Shown here one piece after another: positions 10,553 to 20,279 of a stretch of DNA of 64,000 nucleotides. The stretch comes from Cyrtodaria siliqua (Eukaryota; Mollusca; Bivalvia; Adapedonta; Hiatellidae), in the NCBI GenBank assembly GCA_037043455.1, contig JAWPHD010001427.1, forward strand, positions 62,001 through 126,000. The letters run 5' to 3'. The position numbers were made by a program, and so were the translations under genes. The notes beneath the pieces are model-generated. The model was not told the origin of the DNA, did not search any database, and saw only the letters and a program-made list of their open reading frames with translations. The stretch's first letter is position 1. Every line of letters starts with the position of its first letter.

Positions 10553-10699
10553 GAGATAACCATGCTAAAATTTTCAATCTGAGACGGTATTTGAGTGTTT
10601 TTACGATCTGAAATTTCGTTTTACGGCGATGCGGTAGGGCTCATACCGTAAAACCAACCACATACCGTTCCAGATTGAAATTCGTAGCATGGTTATCTC
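10553..10699. repeat. Hairpin (fold-back) element, copy 2
   Basis: This is the same element as 2090-2236, with ends GAGATAACCATGCTAA and TAGCATGGTTATCTC and a central ACGGCGATGCGGTAGG loop. Confidence 0.8.
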
Positions 10700-10860
10700 A
10701 ATTCTAATGTTTTTCCATGTAGATGTCAGAAATAAAAAGTAAAATTATACATACACACCTGTTTTTTCTATGAAAACTCAAATTCATCGGTTAACATTTT
10801 GTTGAGGTCATACAATTACGTCGCTTGTTAAAACGTTATGGCAAACTACGGTAAATCGTG

Positions 10861-11423
10861 GGACCTACGCCCCATTGCGTTTGGTGCTGTGATTTCTATA
10901 GGACCAATTTTCTCATACAGCTCTTCGTATCTACTGTGTATGAAATCAAAATACTGTATTTTATATTGAAAATGAGGACTTTATAGTCACTATTGTTAGA
11001 ACTCTTGTATTCAATCAAATATTGATATTATTGCACTCTTCTTCCGAGCAGGAACTGTTAACTAAATGACTATGCACACGTTCCCATATATGCATTTCGA
11101 TAACACCCCTGGACAGATAAAATAGTTGAGATAAGTTGGGGAGCAAACATTTGGAGAAACAAAATCCGATTTATCATTAGTAGGGTGTTATCCACCTTTG
11201 ATTTACCTTTGATCTTGTTAGTCAACCTTCTTGACGCCAACTCTATTTTTTATGAAAATAATGAACACATTTTTAAACATATTTATCTGACATTGTTTTC
11301 GGTATCTAACACGTGAAAGGAACGGACAGTAGCCACAAGACTTAGTGTCGTTTATCGCTGTGCGCAATTTGAAATTGAACTTATTGAGAAATGGTCGACC
11401 AATGTTGAGCGAATTATTTTATA
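10861..11423. other. No recognised feature
   Basis: AT-rich sequence. The only recognisable piece is a short phrase near 10860-10915 (CCCCATTGCGTTTGGTGCTGTGATTTCTATAGGACC in part), which recurs near 30075. Confidence 0.4.
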
Positions 11424-11633
11424 CATTACGTGGTCCCGCCTTCTTTCCATTAAGCGTTGGGAAATCTTGCGATAACCTGTTTTAAAATTACCTCTTATAT
11501 GTTTTAATTTTACAATAGGCACATTTTTCCGGCCGAAATTAAGGTTTCATTTCATACCCCAGCCAACCCTGTTTTTGCTTCTTTGTGAAGGGGTTTGATG
11601 GGGTATGAACGTTAATACTCGGACCACGTAATG
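11424..11633. mobile_element. MITE with CATTACGTGGTCC termini, copy 1
   Basis: The 210-bp element has 13-bp inverted ends (CATTACGTGGTCC and GGACCACGTAATG) and a second inverted pair inside (TTTCATACCCCA and TGGGGTATGAA). A related 270-bp copy at 55235-55504 shares both features. No coding capacity. Confidence 0.75.
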
Positions 11634-11735
11634 ATGAATGTGTCAATAATGGCATTTTATCGTGTTTAGTATATGACTGATTATCCACTCTATATGAATC
11701 ATAATTATTCATCGCAATTCATGCTTTTCACAAAG

Positions 11736-12330
11736 CATAGTTTGTGTAAATATTCACTTATTGGAGATGTGCCGTGAATGTAGTAAAACATAGTTTGTGC
11801 GAATATTCACTTTTATATTGAGGGATGTGCCGTGAATGTAGTAAAACATAGTTTGTGTGAATATTCACTTATTGGGGGATGTGCCGTGAATGTAGTGAAA
11901 CATAGTTTGTGTGAATATTCACTTATTGAGGGATGTGCAGTAAATGTAATAAAACATAGTTTGTGTGAATAATCACTTAAAGAGGAATGTGCCGTGAATG
12001 TAGTAAAACATAGTTTGTGTGAATATTCACTTATTGAGAGATGTGCCGTGAATGCAGTAAAACATAGTTTGTGCGAATATTCACTTATTGAAGGATGTGC
12101 CATGATTGTAATAAAACATAGTTTGTGTGAATATTCACTTATTGAGAGATGTGCCGTAAATGTAATAAAACATAGTTTGTGTGAATATTTACTTTTTGTG
12201 GAATGTGCCGTGAATGTAGTAAAAACATAGTTTGTGTGAATATTCACTTATTGTGGAATGTGCCGTGAATGTAGTAAAAACATAGTTTGTGTGAATATTC
12301 ACTTATTGAAGGAATGTAGTTATTGGGATT
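11736..12330. repeat. 54-bp minisatellite, 12 units
   Basis: The unit is CATAGTTTGTGTGAATATTC followed by ACTTATTGAGGGATGTGCCG and TGAATGTAGTAAAA. Starts fall at 11736, 11789, 11847, 11901, 11955, 12009, 12063, 12117, 12171, 12226 and 12281, so most spacings are exactly 54 bp (range 53-58); a partial unit closes the array. Because 54 is divisible by three, open frames of up to 144 codons arise on both strands. They repeat an 18-residue unit and have no other coding signs. Confidence 0.9.
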
Positions 12331-12424
12331 TCTCAGTGAAAGAATATTAACATTCGCGATCTACATTTCTATGGCTAAATGACTGGGATTTCTCAGTGAA
12401 CGTGAACGAATATTCATTATCACT
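12331..12424. repeat. Short tandem TGGGATTTCTCAGTGAA pair
   Basis: Two copies of TGGGATTTCTCAGTGAA, each followed by a GAATATT-type phrase, bridge the minisatellite and the duplicated block. Confidence 0.5.
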
Positions 12425-13124
12425 ACAGTAGGAACGACACGGACCTATAACATATCATTTCTGTTCGCATTTTTCTTCCGCGAACTTAGACTATTTCAGA
12501 AGCATTTGTTTTACACCCAAAAAGTTTATTCAGAGTTTGGCGCGCTACGTAGGCGAGAACTACGGACACAGCTAGTCTAAAGCACTCGTACAGTGTTCCA
12601 TGCAGTGAAATATGTAAACGTGAATATAACTTCGGGACAGATAGCGTCCCCTTTATGTGTAAACACAGCTGCAGCGTGTTGTTTGACAGGTCACCGTGAC
12701 ATAAATTGACACTGTTGGCGCAAATTGGATTCGGGATTACTGTATCTGCTGCTAGAGGTCCATTTTCAAGGTATTTGCTTTGTTATTAAAATGTGTTTGT
12801 AAATAAATATCCGCCAATAATCGCCAATGCCTAAATATGTACAATCCAGGACCCTGATACGATCTAAAGTGGTGTAGATACCGAATAACTTCATTACAGA
12901 AAGTTCTATGGAATAATAATTCTGATCAATTCCGGGGTGAACCTTGCATCAGCATATTTCGGTGTATTCCGATCTTTCTAGTAACCGGTATAAACTGTAT
13001 GTGCAATAAAACAGTTACTAGTAGCAGAGAAGTAGGACCTTTTATGAATATATATATATATACATGTACTACTGCACTATGACTAGCAATTTTCAGCAGA
13101 AATTGGATTGATGGTGTTTTTCAG

Positions 13125-13219
13125 AGAGGTCCAAAATGTGAATCGTTCACTAGAGTGTGAACTGATGCTGACTACTTCAGAGTGTCCAGCCGTCTTTAAT
13201 GTCATTGAACAATATGGAG
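13125..13219 (+). CDS. Candidate internal exon of unknown function
   Basis: A 95-bp interval follows a good acceptor (GGTGTTTTTCAG) and precedes a GTGAGA donor. One frame is open throughout, reading NVNRSLECELMLTTSECPAV and then an FNVIEQYG end. Its entry phase would be 2 and its exit phase 1. Inverted and direct paralogues at 51478-51583 and 18663-18770 keep the acceptor but carry frameshifts. I do not recognise the domain. The open frame may be chance over such a short length; the shared splice sites come from duplication and do not prove selection. Confidence 0.35.
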
Positions 13220-13449
13220 GTGAGAATATATTTAACAATTGTTTGTGCTCTGATCTGCCATCGCACTTTTTGTAGTTCTTTAAATGGAGCTTATATTACC
13301 ACATGTGTTATGCTTGCAAGGTGCTGTTCAAAGTTAGAGTAATGCTTCCAATGATAATGAAAAATGCTTCCAATGATAATGCAGAGACTAAGTGATTGTA
13401 ATATATGAGCTCGTGTAGACGACATGCACGTTAATACGAAAAATATGTT

Positions 13450-13705
13450 ATAGGGACACATTGCAGTCTTGATTTGTTTAAAACTCGCAGAATCCAGTTA
13501 GTTGTTCTACACAATTTGCAATTGTGCAGTCATTAATATTAATTACAAGAATAGTTCAAAGGTAAGTGGTTTTACACATTACTTCTGTTGATATTAGTCC
13601 AACAATAACATAGTTCAAATTTGGTAGAATAACAAAGGAAAAAGGAAAACTCACAATTTTATTTAATTATATGCAAGCAAGTTTAAAGTGAAAATGATAC
13701 CAGCT
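13450..13705. mobile_element. Truncated TTAA-type MITE
   Basis: It starts TATAGGGACACATTGCAGTCTTGA and follows the body of the elements at 18819-19135 and 55862-56168 (AACTCGC, TTAGTT..TCTACA, TGGTAGAATAACAAAG, GATACCAG). The right terminus is lost where the next hairpin begins. Confidence 0.6.
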
Positions 13706-13943
13706 GGCCTAATATTCATCAAACGTTTGAGCACAAGAATCGGACTCGACTCAAAATCTCAAATTTTTACAAGAAAATTACTATATTTACTTACAGAAAC
13801 GAGTAATTTTAAAGGTAATTTAACAGAAAATGTCTGAAAATCACAATTCTGACCCATACTTTTGTGTTGATAGGGTTTGCAAAAAAATGAGATCTTGAGT
13901 CTGAGTCAGATTCTTGTGCTCAAAAATTTGATGAATTTAGGCC
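13706..13943. repeat. Fold-back element with GGCCTAAT..ATTCATCAAA ends
   Basis: Arms of about 60 bp (GGCCTAATATTCATCAAACG at left, its inverse ATTTGATGAATTTAGGCC at right) enclose about 110 bp. Inner arm parts are GAGCACAAGAATC and GATTCTTGTGCTC. Confidence 0.75.
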
Positions 13944-13984
13944 CATATACACGATAATGCCTTTCTATGGACCTTTTGCATTTT

Positions 13985-14200
13985 GTGCTGTACGCTTTCT
14001 AAGTTGTCCTGTGCATTTTGTAAGTTGTTATGTGCATTTTGTAAGTTGTTATGTGCCTTTTCTAGGTTGTCATGTGCATTTTGTAAGTTGTCTTGTGCAT
14101 TTTGTAAGTTGTCATGTGCATTTTCCAAGTTGTTATGTGCATTTTGTAAGTTGTTATGTGCATTTTCTAAGTTGTTATGTGCATTTTCTAAGTTGTTATT
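13985..14200. repeat. 21-bp minisatellite encoding heptads on the minus strand
   Basis: About ten units of TTATGTGCATTTTGTAAGTTG occur with few changes. Since 21 bp is seven codons, the minus strand (13937-14221) has a 94-codon open frame repeating NLQNAHN. Leu and Ala recur at a 3-4 spacing, as in a coiled coil. It starts with ATG at 14221 and ends at 13937. No splice or family support was found, so it is listed as a repeat; see findings. Confidence 0.85.
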
Positions 14201-14613
14201 ACAACAATTTTGTTTGATCAATGTAGTTTGTGTATATTTATATTTTGCCTATGATCCATGTTTGCGTTTTGTCACAATTATTATGTGAGGTGTATACATT
14301 TGATCAGCGTCAATTTCGCCGAAAAGGTCAGTTTATTAACTTAAATGTTTAGAGCATACTGTTTCTATATATGTTTCAAAATCAAAATTTTCTTTCACCA
14401 CTTTATATAGCGTTAAAACTCTACTGCCTTCTATATCTGATTTCCATTGTTGCATGAAATTATCTATTAATCTTTGTTTAAATATCATTATATCAGATAA
14501 CAACAAGTATCTGTTGATTCATGCTGGAAGTGTAACCCTGACATTTGAATTATTTCTGTTTGAAACAGTTTGGTAGTGTTGCATGATAAAAAGTATATAA
14601 TAAATAGAATATT
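14201..14613. other. Segment shared with 26150-26290
   Basis: From GATCAATGTAGTTTGTGTAT to TTTCGCCGAAAAGGTCAGTTT (14216-14335) the sequence matches 26155-26285 directly. The remainder shows nothing recognisable. Confidence 0.55.
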
Positions 14614-14755
14614 TGTTGGTTTGTCGTGAATATAGGATTTATTTTCATCTCGAAGTGAAAAAAATTATATTTGCACCCGTTCTAAAGCACTCGAGAAAAT
14701 ATGTTTTCTCACTTCTCGATGAAAATAAATCCTATATTCACTCCAAACCAACACA
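14614..14755. repeat. Hairpin element, 47-bp arms
   Basis: TGTTGGTTTGTCGTGAATAT continues into AGGATTTATTTTCATC on the left and is mirrored by GATGAAAATAAATCCTATAT and TCACTCCAAACCAACACA on the right, with a loop of about 45 bp. Confidence 0.85.
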
Positions 14756-14850
14756 TATCCTCTATTTCTGCCTTGAATGCGTGTTTTTTAGATGACTGGG
14801 TGAAAACTACATTCCCTGTTGGAATTTGCTAGATATTTTAATATTACACA

Positions 14851-15066
14851 GTTGGGCAAGACACATTCCCTTAGCCTCGTCCGGATGGGGACGTAAACCG
14901 GGCGGTCCCGTGTATCGGTCTATCCTCCGAGAACGTTAAAGAACCATTGGAATCTATTCGATAATAAGAGTAGGGCAGGTTCCCGGATTCCTGTGTATCC
15001 TTCCCCTCTCCCTGGGACGGCTCTAAATAACCTATACTGTGTTGATGAGCCGTTAAACAACATTCA
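14851..15066 (+). mobile_element. SINE, lacking its tRNA head
   Basis: Body and tail match the complete copy at 19690-20010: TTAGCCTCGTCCGGATGGGG, CGTAAACCGGGCGGTCCCGT, GTAGGGCAGG..CCTTCCCCTCTCCC and TGTTGATGAGCCGTTAAACA. The central part resembles the conserved domain of metazoan Meta/Nin-type SINEs as I recall it. The 5' tRNA part is absent. Confidence 0.75.
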
Positions 15067-15347
15067 ATTCAATTGTCTGTTTTGCGGGTAGGATATGTGA
15101 CGCTTGCTTGTTTTCAATACAAACATCTAGGACAGTCCTCCTGAGCCAAGTTTGATTTCTGCCGATACACTGGTATCTTTTCTGATTGACTGAGACAGGA
15201 ACACCTGCTATTCAAGATATACAGAAAGGCAGAAAGATAATACATTTATTAACAAACAAAGATAATCAAAGACGAAATATTCATTATTATATCGACGAAT
15301 ATCGACGAAATAAATGCGGATGGTCAGAAATACTTTAAGTAATATAT
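15067..15347. other. No recognised feature
   Basis: AT-rich interval with a tandem phrase ATATCGACGAA near 15289-15310. Confidence 0.35.
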
Positions 15348-15441
15348 AGAGTCTGGTCTCATCGAGTTGGCTTATTTAAACACCGAGATGGGCGTAGCCC
15401 ATCGAGGTGTTTAAATAACCAACGAGCTGAGACAGACTTTA
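15348..15441. repeat. Near-perfect hairpin, 45-bp arms
   Basis: AGTCTGGTCTCATCGAGTTG and TTATTTAAACACCGAGATGGGC are mirrored with few mismatches across a two-base centre (GCCCATCGAGGTGTTTAAATAA, then ACGAGCTGAGACAGACT). Confidence 0.9.
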
Positions 15442-16313
15442 TCTTTTGTGTAGCATGGTGTACTCAGTAACACTGTGACGTCATAGTGACCGTACTCTAA
15501 ATTCCAATATCCGGTAGTTGTAGTACGGCATAACCACGCCCCTTTAGTTACCCTAAATTAAACGATTTAATGCTCTGCATTCATCAAAGGAAATGTCAAC
15601 GACCATGCTACAATAAAAAATAATGATTACGGTCACGGGCTTCCAGTTTCCAATTTGTTTCTGCACAAACGATCAAACGTTTGTATTTACAATCAAACTT
15701 CGAAGATGATCAAGACTAATGTGAGATATTGATGATACGTGTTCCTGTTATAATTTCCGTGCTATCTCTATGGAATTAAATGCAATTAGATGACAATCAA
15801 GCACATACATAGTGTATTGCAAATGCTAATCTTGCGAGAAGTCTCGTGAGATGTTTGGATGATTGAAACTGTATCAGTACAGACACGTCTTTGTTTATAG
15901 CGACAGTCATAATAGTAACGATTGGCAATATTGAAAACTAATTGAATTTAAATATTTGATATGTTTTTTAAACTAAAACACGTCTCTGTTTATAACGACA
16001 GTCATAATAGTAACGATTGGCAATACTGAAAACTAATTGAAATATAAATATTGTATACGTTTTTCAAACTAAAATGGAACATCAACCACAAATAATGTAC
16101 CTTAGCAATTATTATGATTAGGAATTTTGAAAAGTTGGAAATTGTTTTGCTTTACTGATTCATGCAATATTTAAGTCTGGTGATTGGCATTAGTTAAGTT
16201 CAGAAAGAAGTCAGCAGACTGAGTATCTTCTTAACCAATGAGTCTTTTGCGTTCGACTTTTCCTGTTCGCAAAGACGTATAAACCTTTTAAAATTACTTC
16301 GCGTGATCGGTTT
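15442..16313. other. Non-coding interval sharing sequence with 28090-28420
   Basis: An internal tandem copy of CGACAGTCATAATAGTAACGATTGGCAATA occurs at about 15900 and 15998. Segments AACTAATTGAATTTAAATATTT, GCAATATTTAAG and TTGGCATTAGTT correspond to 28255-28420. Nothing coding is seen. Confidence 0.5.
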
Positions 16314-16790
16314 CTGCGTTATGTGACTGTTGCATTTCTGCGTTATTTGACTGTTTCATTTCTGCGTTATGTTACTGTTACATTCCTGCGTTATTTGACT
16401 GTTGCAGTTCTGCGTTATGTGACTGTTACATTTCTGCGTTATGTGACTGTTACATTCATGCGTTATGTGACTGTTGCATTCCTTCGTTATGTGACTTCCA
16501 TTTCTGCGTTATGTGACTGTTACATGTCTGCGTTATGTGACTGTTACATTTCAGCGTTATGTGACTGTTGCATATCTGCGTTATATGACTTGCATTACAG
16601 CGTTATGTCACTGTTGCATTTCTGCGTTATGTGACTTGCATTTCTGCGTTATGTGACTGTTACATTTCTGCGTTATGTGACTGTTGCATTTCTGCGTTAT
16701 GTGACTGTTACATGTCTGCGTTATTTGACTGTTACATTCCTGCGTAACGTGAATGTTACATTTCTGCATCACTTGACTGTTACAACTCCT
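16314..16790. repeat. 24-bp minisatellite (TGCGTTATGTGACTGTTACA)
   Basis: About 20 units of TGCGTTATGTGACTGTTACA plus TTTC occur, with occasional 21-22-bp units. The 103-codon open frame on the plus strand is a by-product of a period divisible by three. A degenerate single unit sits at 28508-28535 in the paralogous segment, so the array grew at this copy. Confidence 0.88.
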
Positions 16791-17309
16791 GTTTGACTTC
16801 TGTATTCAAGTTCATAATGTTCACACTTTAGCAAGCACCTGATTATATCATATTTTACCAATAATATATTTGAAACATTAGTAGAAAATTAATTTCAATG
16901 TTTTATTTAATTATGTGTATGCGGTTTTAAATTCAAAATGATAGAAGATAAATAAATCGTGCTTATATAAAGTGCTAATATAATGCTATATACATGTATA
17001 TACAATTCAAGATAGGGGGAGTGAACGGTAGCAAGCATGTTTCACTACCGCTCATGAACAGTTCCGATTAAAACACTTATACCGAGGGTTGGAATTCCCT
17101 ATCTGAACCGAATACCCATGATAGATTTTTTTCTTGCATATCAGAGACATGTTGTACATTGACGCCGCCAGCTACTAACGTTTTGCATGTTAACCGGCAT
17201 ACCGGAAGTTAGCTCGCGTGAATTTTATCTCGACCCTAGGGTGAGATGGAAATATTTAGCCCCGATAAAATGACAGATATCCTTATCCGGTATGCAAGAA
17301 TACTCTCTA
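16791..17309. other. Spacer with a fragment of the ACCGCTCATGAACAG MITE
   Basis: At about 17018-17065, GTGAACGGTAGCAAGCATGT and TTTCACTACCGCTCATGAACAG match the MITE ends at 43861-44011. The rest is unrecognised. Confidence 0.5.
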
Positions 17310-18316
17310 CCTACTGCAAGAGGTCCATTTTCAAGGTATTTGTTTTGTCATTAAAATCTCTTTGTTAATAAATATCAGCCAATGCCTAAATATGTACGAT
17401 CTGAAGTGGTGTGTACTGAATAATTTCATGTTAGATAGTTAGAAAGTTCATATCACTATAAGTGTTTTTCGGTGTACTCCAATCTTTCTAGTAGTAGTAA
17501 CTGGGTGTTCTGCATACTGTATAACTGTTCATGCAATAAAACAGTTACTAGTAGAAATGCACCTATCCATGTCCCCTGCACCCCCGCCAAAATAATGTAT
17601 GCGGGTGGGGGAGATGATAGAGCTTGCATACCGACAACAAAGAGGGAGTAAAGAAACTAGAAACCGCCTCCAACCCCACCCCTCAGATGCATAATGTACA
17701 GGTTTAGCGTTGTCTCTACTTCATTAAGTTATCGCCGTTTCTCGCACATTCGTAAATACCAAACCTGATAAAACAACCATTGAAACAATGTAACTACCAT
17801 TGACAATTGGTCTGAAATTGTCAGATTCATAAATATTTATGTAGAGTCTTGAGGCAAGGAAATGATTTTGCATTTACATTTATTTACATGTACTAGATAC
17901 TTTCTGTTGAAAAAAAAAGCGCGCCAAATTTCGAAAAATAAACTTCACTTTAAACGTTTTTAAGGGGGTAGAGCTACTGCGCTTGCATCCATTGTGTCTC
18001 AAAGGAAATGGCTATTCGATTGGCTTGAAATAAGCTGACAGTACTGAGTAGTTGTCTCTATTGTACTTTTTTGTTATTATCAATCTCCCAAAGCACGTTA
18101 TTGTTGGTACTATAGCGACGAGACAATAATGTAAATTTATATCTCATTTGTTGGGGCGTTTATGCTAAAGCACTTCAGTGAAAATACCATTTACTAGTAC
18201 TTCGGCATTTAAAACCGCAATATGTCCAACATGTGGATTACTTCTTAAAAATAGCTTCCTAATTAATCTCAACTTCATTTAATCCTTCCGATATAGTCTG
18301 ACAAACGCAACACAAA

Positions 18317-18466
18317 AATAATTTAAAAAAAAAGAAGATCAATCGGATATTTGTTTTTAAAAAAATAAATTAAGTGGAACAATTTTTTTAATGGGTCTCT
18401 AACCCATTAAAAAATTGTTTCACTTAAAAAATGTTTCGATTGATCTTTTTTTTGTTTTAATTATTC
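18317..18466. repeat. Hairpin element with AATCAATC-type arms
   Basis: GAAGATCAATCGG..AAGTGGAACAATTTTTTTAATGGG is mirrored by CCCATTAAAAAATTGTTTCACTT..CGATTGATCTT. The loop is TCTCTAA, so the arms nearly meet. Confidence 0.85.
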
Positions 18467-18662
18467 AAGCTTAATGATATTTTGCATATATAACGGATGA
18501 TGAGAGATGTTTTTATTACATTAACTGTGTAACTGAGCACAAGTATATACTGTTCATGTTTTATTAGTTTAGTTCATATTTTTTCTTTCTTTTTTTAAAA
18601 TGTTACATTATGTTTGACTATGTCTGTTTAAACATTGACATTGGATTGATGTGGTTTTTCAG

Positions 18663-18770
18663 AGAGTCCTCAAATGTGAATCGTGCAATTGAGCAGCTCT
18701 AAGTGAATTGATATTGACGACTTCAGAATCTCCAGCTAGTCTTTAAATGGATCTTATATTACCACACGTG
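18663..18770 (+). pseudogene. Degraded copy of the candidate exon at 13125
   Basis: The TTTTTCAG acceptor and GTGAATCGTGCAATTGAG are retained, but the frame holds stops and no donor follows. Confidence 0.4.
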
Positions 18771-18818
18771 TTATGCTTACATGTACTGTATACATGCGGG
18801 AAAAAAAAGTTGTGTTAA

Positions 18819-19135
18819 AGGGACACACGGCAGTCTTTATTTGTTTTAAAACGTCTGACGTCCGGTCATTTTTTCTACATAATGGACATTTGTGCAATAA
18901 TTCATATTATTTATTAGAATAGTTCAGAATAAATGTTTTTACACATTACTTACTGTTGATAATAGTGCACCTATACTATAGTTAAGTATTTGATAGAATA
19001 GCGAAGACAAAATGAAAACTGACACTTTTATTTAATTTAATGCACGCAGGTTTAACGTTAATACCAGGTTAATAAATGCCAAATGGAGATGCTAATGTTA
19101 ATGCTTGATAAATACTTTAAGATTGCCGTGTCTCT
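18819..19135. mobile_element. piggyBac-like MITE with TTAA target duplication
   Basis: A 317-bp element begins AGGGACACACGGCAGTCTTT and ends AAGATTGCCGTGTCTCT, flanked by TTAA at 18815-18818 and 19136-19139. TTAA target sites are characteristic of piggyBac-superfamily elements. It has no coding capacity. Related copies are at 55862-56168 (complete), and 13450, 42000, 50617, 24703, 27200 and 57165 (partial). Confidence 0.8.
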
Positions 19136-19139
19136 TTAA

Positions 19140-19687
19140 CATCAACAAATTACAATATGATTATGTTCTCATTCTGAAATATAGTATTTATGTGAATGGT
19201 CTCTCATTTATTATAGGGACACAGAGCTAATTTTCCAATTTTGGGTCTGTTTTAGACATTTTCACATATCAAAACAGACCAAACATCTACAAAAGTGTCT
19301 TCCCAACTGCCCTATTTATTCGTGTTTTTCCGAAAACTAGAGAGAAAATAAATAATTGTTTATTAAATTAATATGTTCTCCCGATGTAAAATGACCTTAC
19401 TAAGTCATTAAAGTAAAATAAGAACAAAACGTGTACAATTCAACAATTTAAGATTGTTTGGCAAAAGTTGTTCTTTATTTCCCTTTTAGTAAAGAACATT
19501 GCAGCCGCTATCAGATTTAACTCTACTTATTATAGATTCTTGCTTTACTCTTGAGTGAAATACAGTATAATTGTTGTTTGCAACTTTACGTGTGTTATCA
19601 TGTCATTGTCAGATCAATCATGTACTCGTATGATGCAAAATATAATACGTATTGACCCTTTATTTGATGTTGCCATTTACTGAGTTT
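19140..19687. other. Inverted-duplicate interval holding the empty site of the LINE at 48916
   Basis: It corresponds to 50220-50600 plus 48700-48905 of the right arm. Around 19466-19505 the sequence runs TTGTTCTTTATTTCCCTTTT straight into AGTAAAGAACATTGCAGCC, where the right arm is interrupted by the LINE. Confidence 0.6.
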
Positions 19688-20010
19688 TGTCGAGGGACGT
19701 TGTGGTCCAGTGGATAGCATACTTGATTTTGAATCCAGTGAACAACACGGATTCATGTCTTACTGGCGCCACTGGGTTACTTCGATGTGGCCTGCGGCAA
19801 GACAACTTAGCCTCGTCCGTCAAATGGGAACGTAAACCGGGTGGTCCTGTGTATCGGAGTCTGTCCTCCAAGCACGTTAAAAAACATAGTAATCTAATCG
19901 ATAGTAGGCGTAGGGCAGGGTCCCTGGCTACCTATGAATCTTTCCCCTCTCTCTCTCTCTAGGGCGGCTCGAAATAACCTAAACAACGTGTTGATGAGGC
20001 GTTAAATAAT
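19688..20010 (+). mobile_element. Complete tRNA-headed SINE
   Basis: The head (GTTGTGGTCCAGTGGATAGC) matches a tRNA A-box region. A central domain (TAGCCTCGTCCGTCAAATGG, CGTAAACCGGGTGGTCCTGT) follows, then a pyrimidine-rich stretch with (CT)n and a GTTGATGAGGCGTTAAATAA tail. The same insertion exists inverted at 48426-48690. Open frames through it on both strands are fortuitous. Confidence 0.8.
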
Positions 20011-20133
20011 AATTATATTTACAAAATATCCCTTTCCCTAAACATGCCCCTCCCCCTTGCAACACCTGATTTAAATTGAATACTCTGCTCGACCAATATT
20101 AACTTTTTATTCTATGTCTTTATTTTCTTTCAG

Positions 20134-20223
20134 ACTGCAAGCCATGTGGAAGGAGACTCAATGTACACCACTGACGAGAGTCAATGCTGCAGTTTATGTT
20201 CTCTCAATGTTTTGTTTAATAAA
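20134..20223 (+). CDS. Candidate 3'-terminal exon with poly(A) signal, copy A
   Basis: A polypyrimidine tract and acceptor (ATTTTCTTTCAG) precede ACTGCAAGCC. Entered in phase 1 the frame reads (D)CKPCGRRLNVHH and stops at 20172-20174; an AATAAA lies 45 nt later (20218-20223). Inverted copy 47150-47290 keeps the same frame and stop (CGKRLHVHH), and its AATAAA. Copy B at 23003 has a one-base shift. The parent gene is unknown. The conserved layout could be simple duplication, so this is a tentative call. Confidence 0.3.
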
Positions 20224-20279
20224 GTCTACATCTGAACTAAAATATTGCCTTTATAATTAAGTATTCCAACACAAAGTGT

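Larger units (their letters stand above)
9340..10860. repeat. Kringle-bearing block, right copy
   Basis: This is the direct copy of 890-2410, with the same order of parts. It carries extra sequence next to the kringle, namely a partial second kringle exon. Confidence 0.8.
12425..13945. repeat. Duplicated block, third partial copy
   Basis: Landmarks shared with 17310-19140 (direct) and with 50620-52980 (inverted) include the GAGGTCCATTTTCAAGGTATTTG phrase, GCCAATGCCTAAATATGTAC, the candidate exon with its TTTTTCAGAGAG acceptor, and the TTAA-flanked MITE. The left end (GACACGGACCTATAACATAT, GTTCGCATTTTTCTTCCGCGAAC) matches about 52900-52980. Confidence 0.75.

Noticed and set aside
11813..12247. 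144-codon minus-strand open frame
   Set aside because: It is produced by the 54-bp minisatellite, whose period is divisible by three; the opposite strand is open too and no splice or domain signal is present.
16323..16634. 103-codon open frame (TVTFLRYV repeats)
   Set aside because: It arises from the 24-bp minisatellite; units with 21-22 bp shift the frame and end it.
19677..19962. Overlapping open frames on both strands
   Set aside because: They lie wholly within a SINE with a tRNA head.
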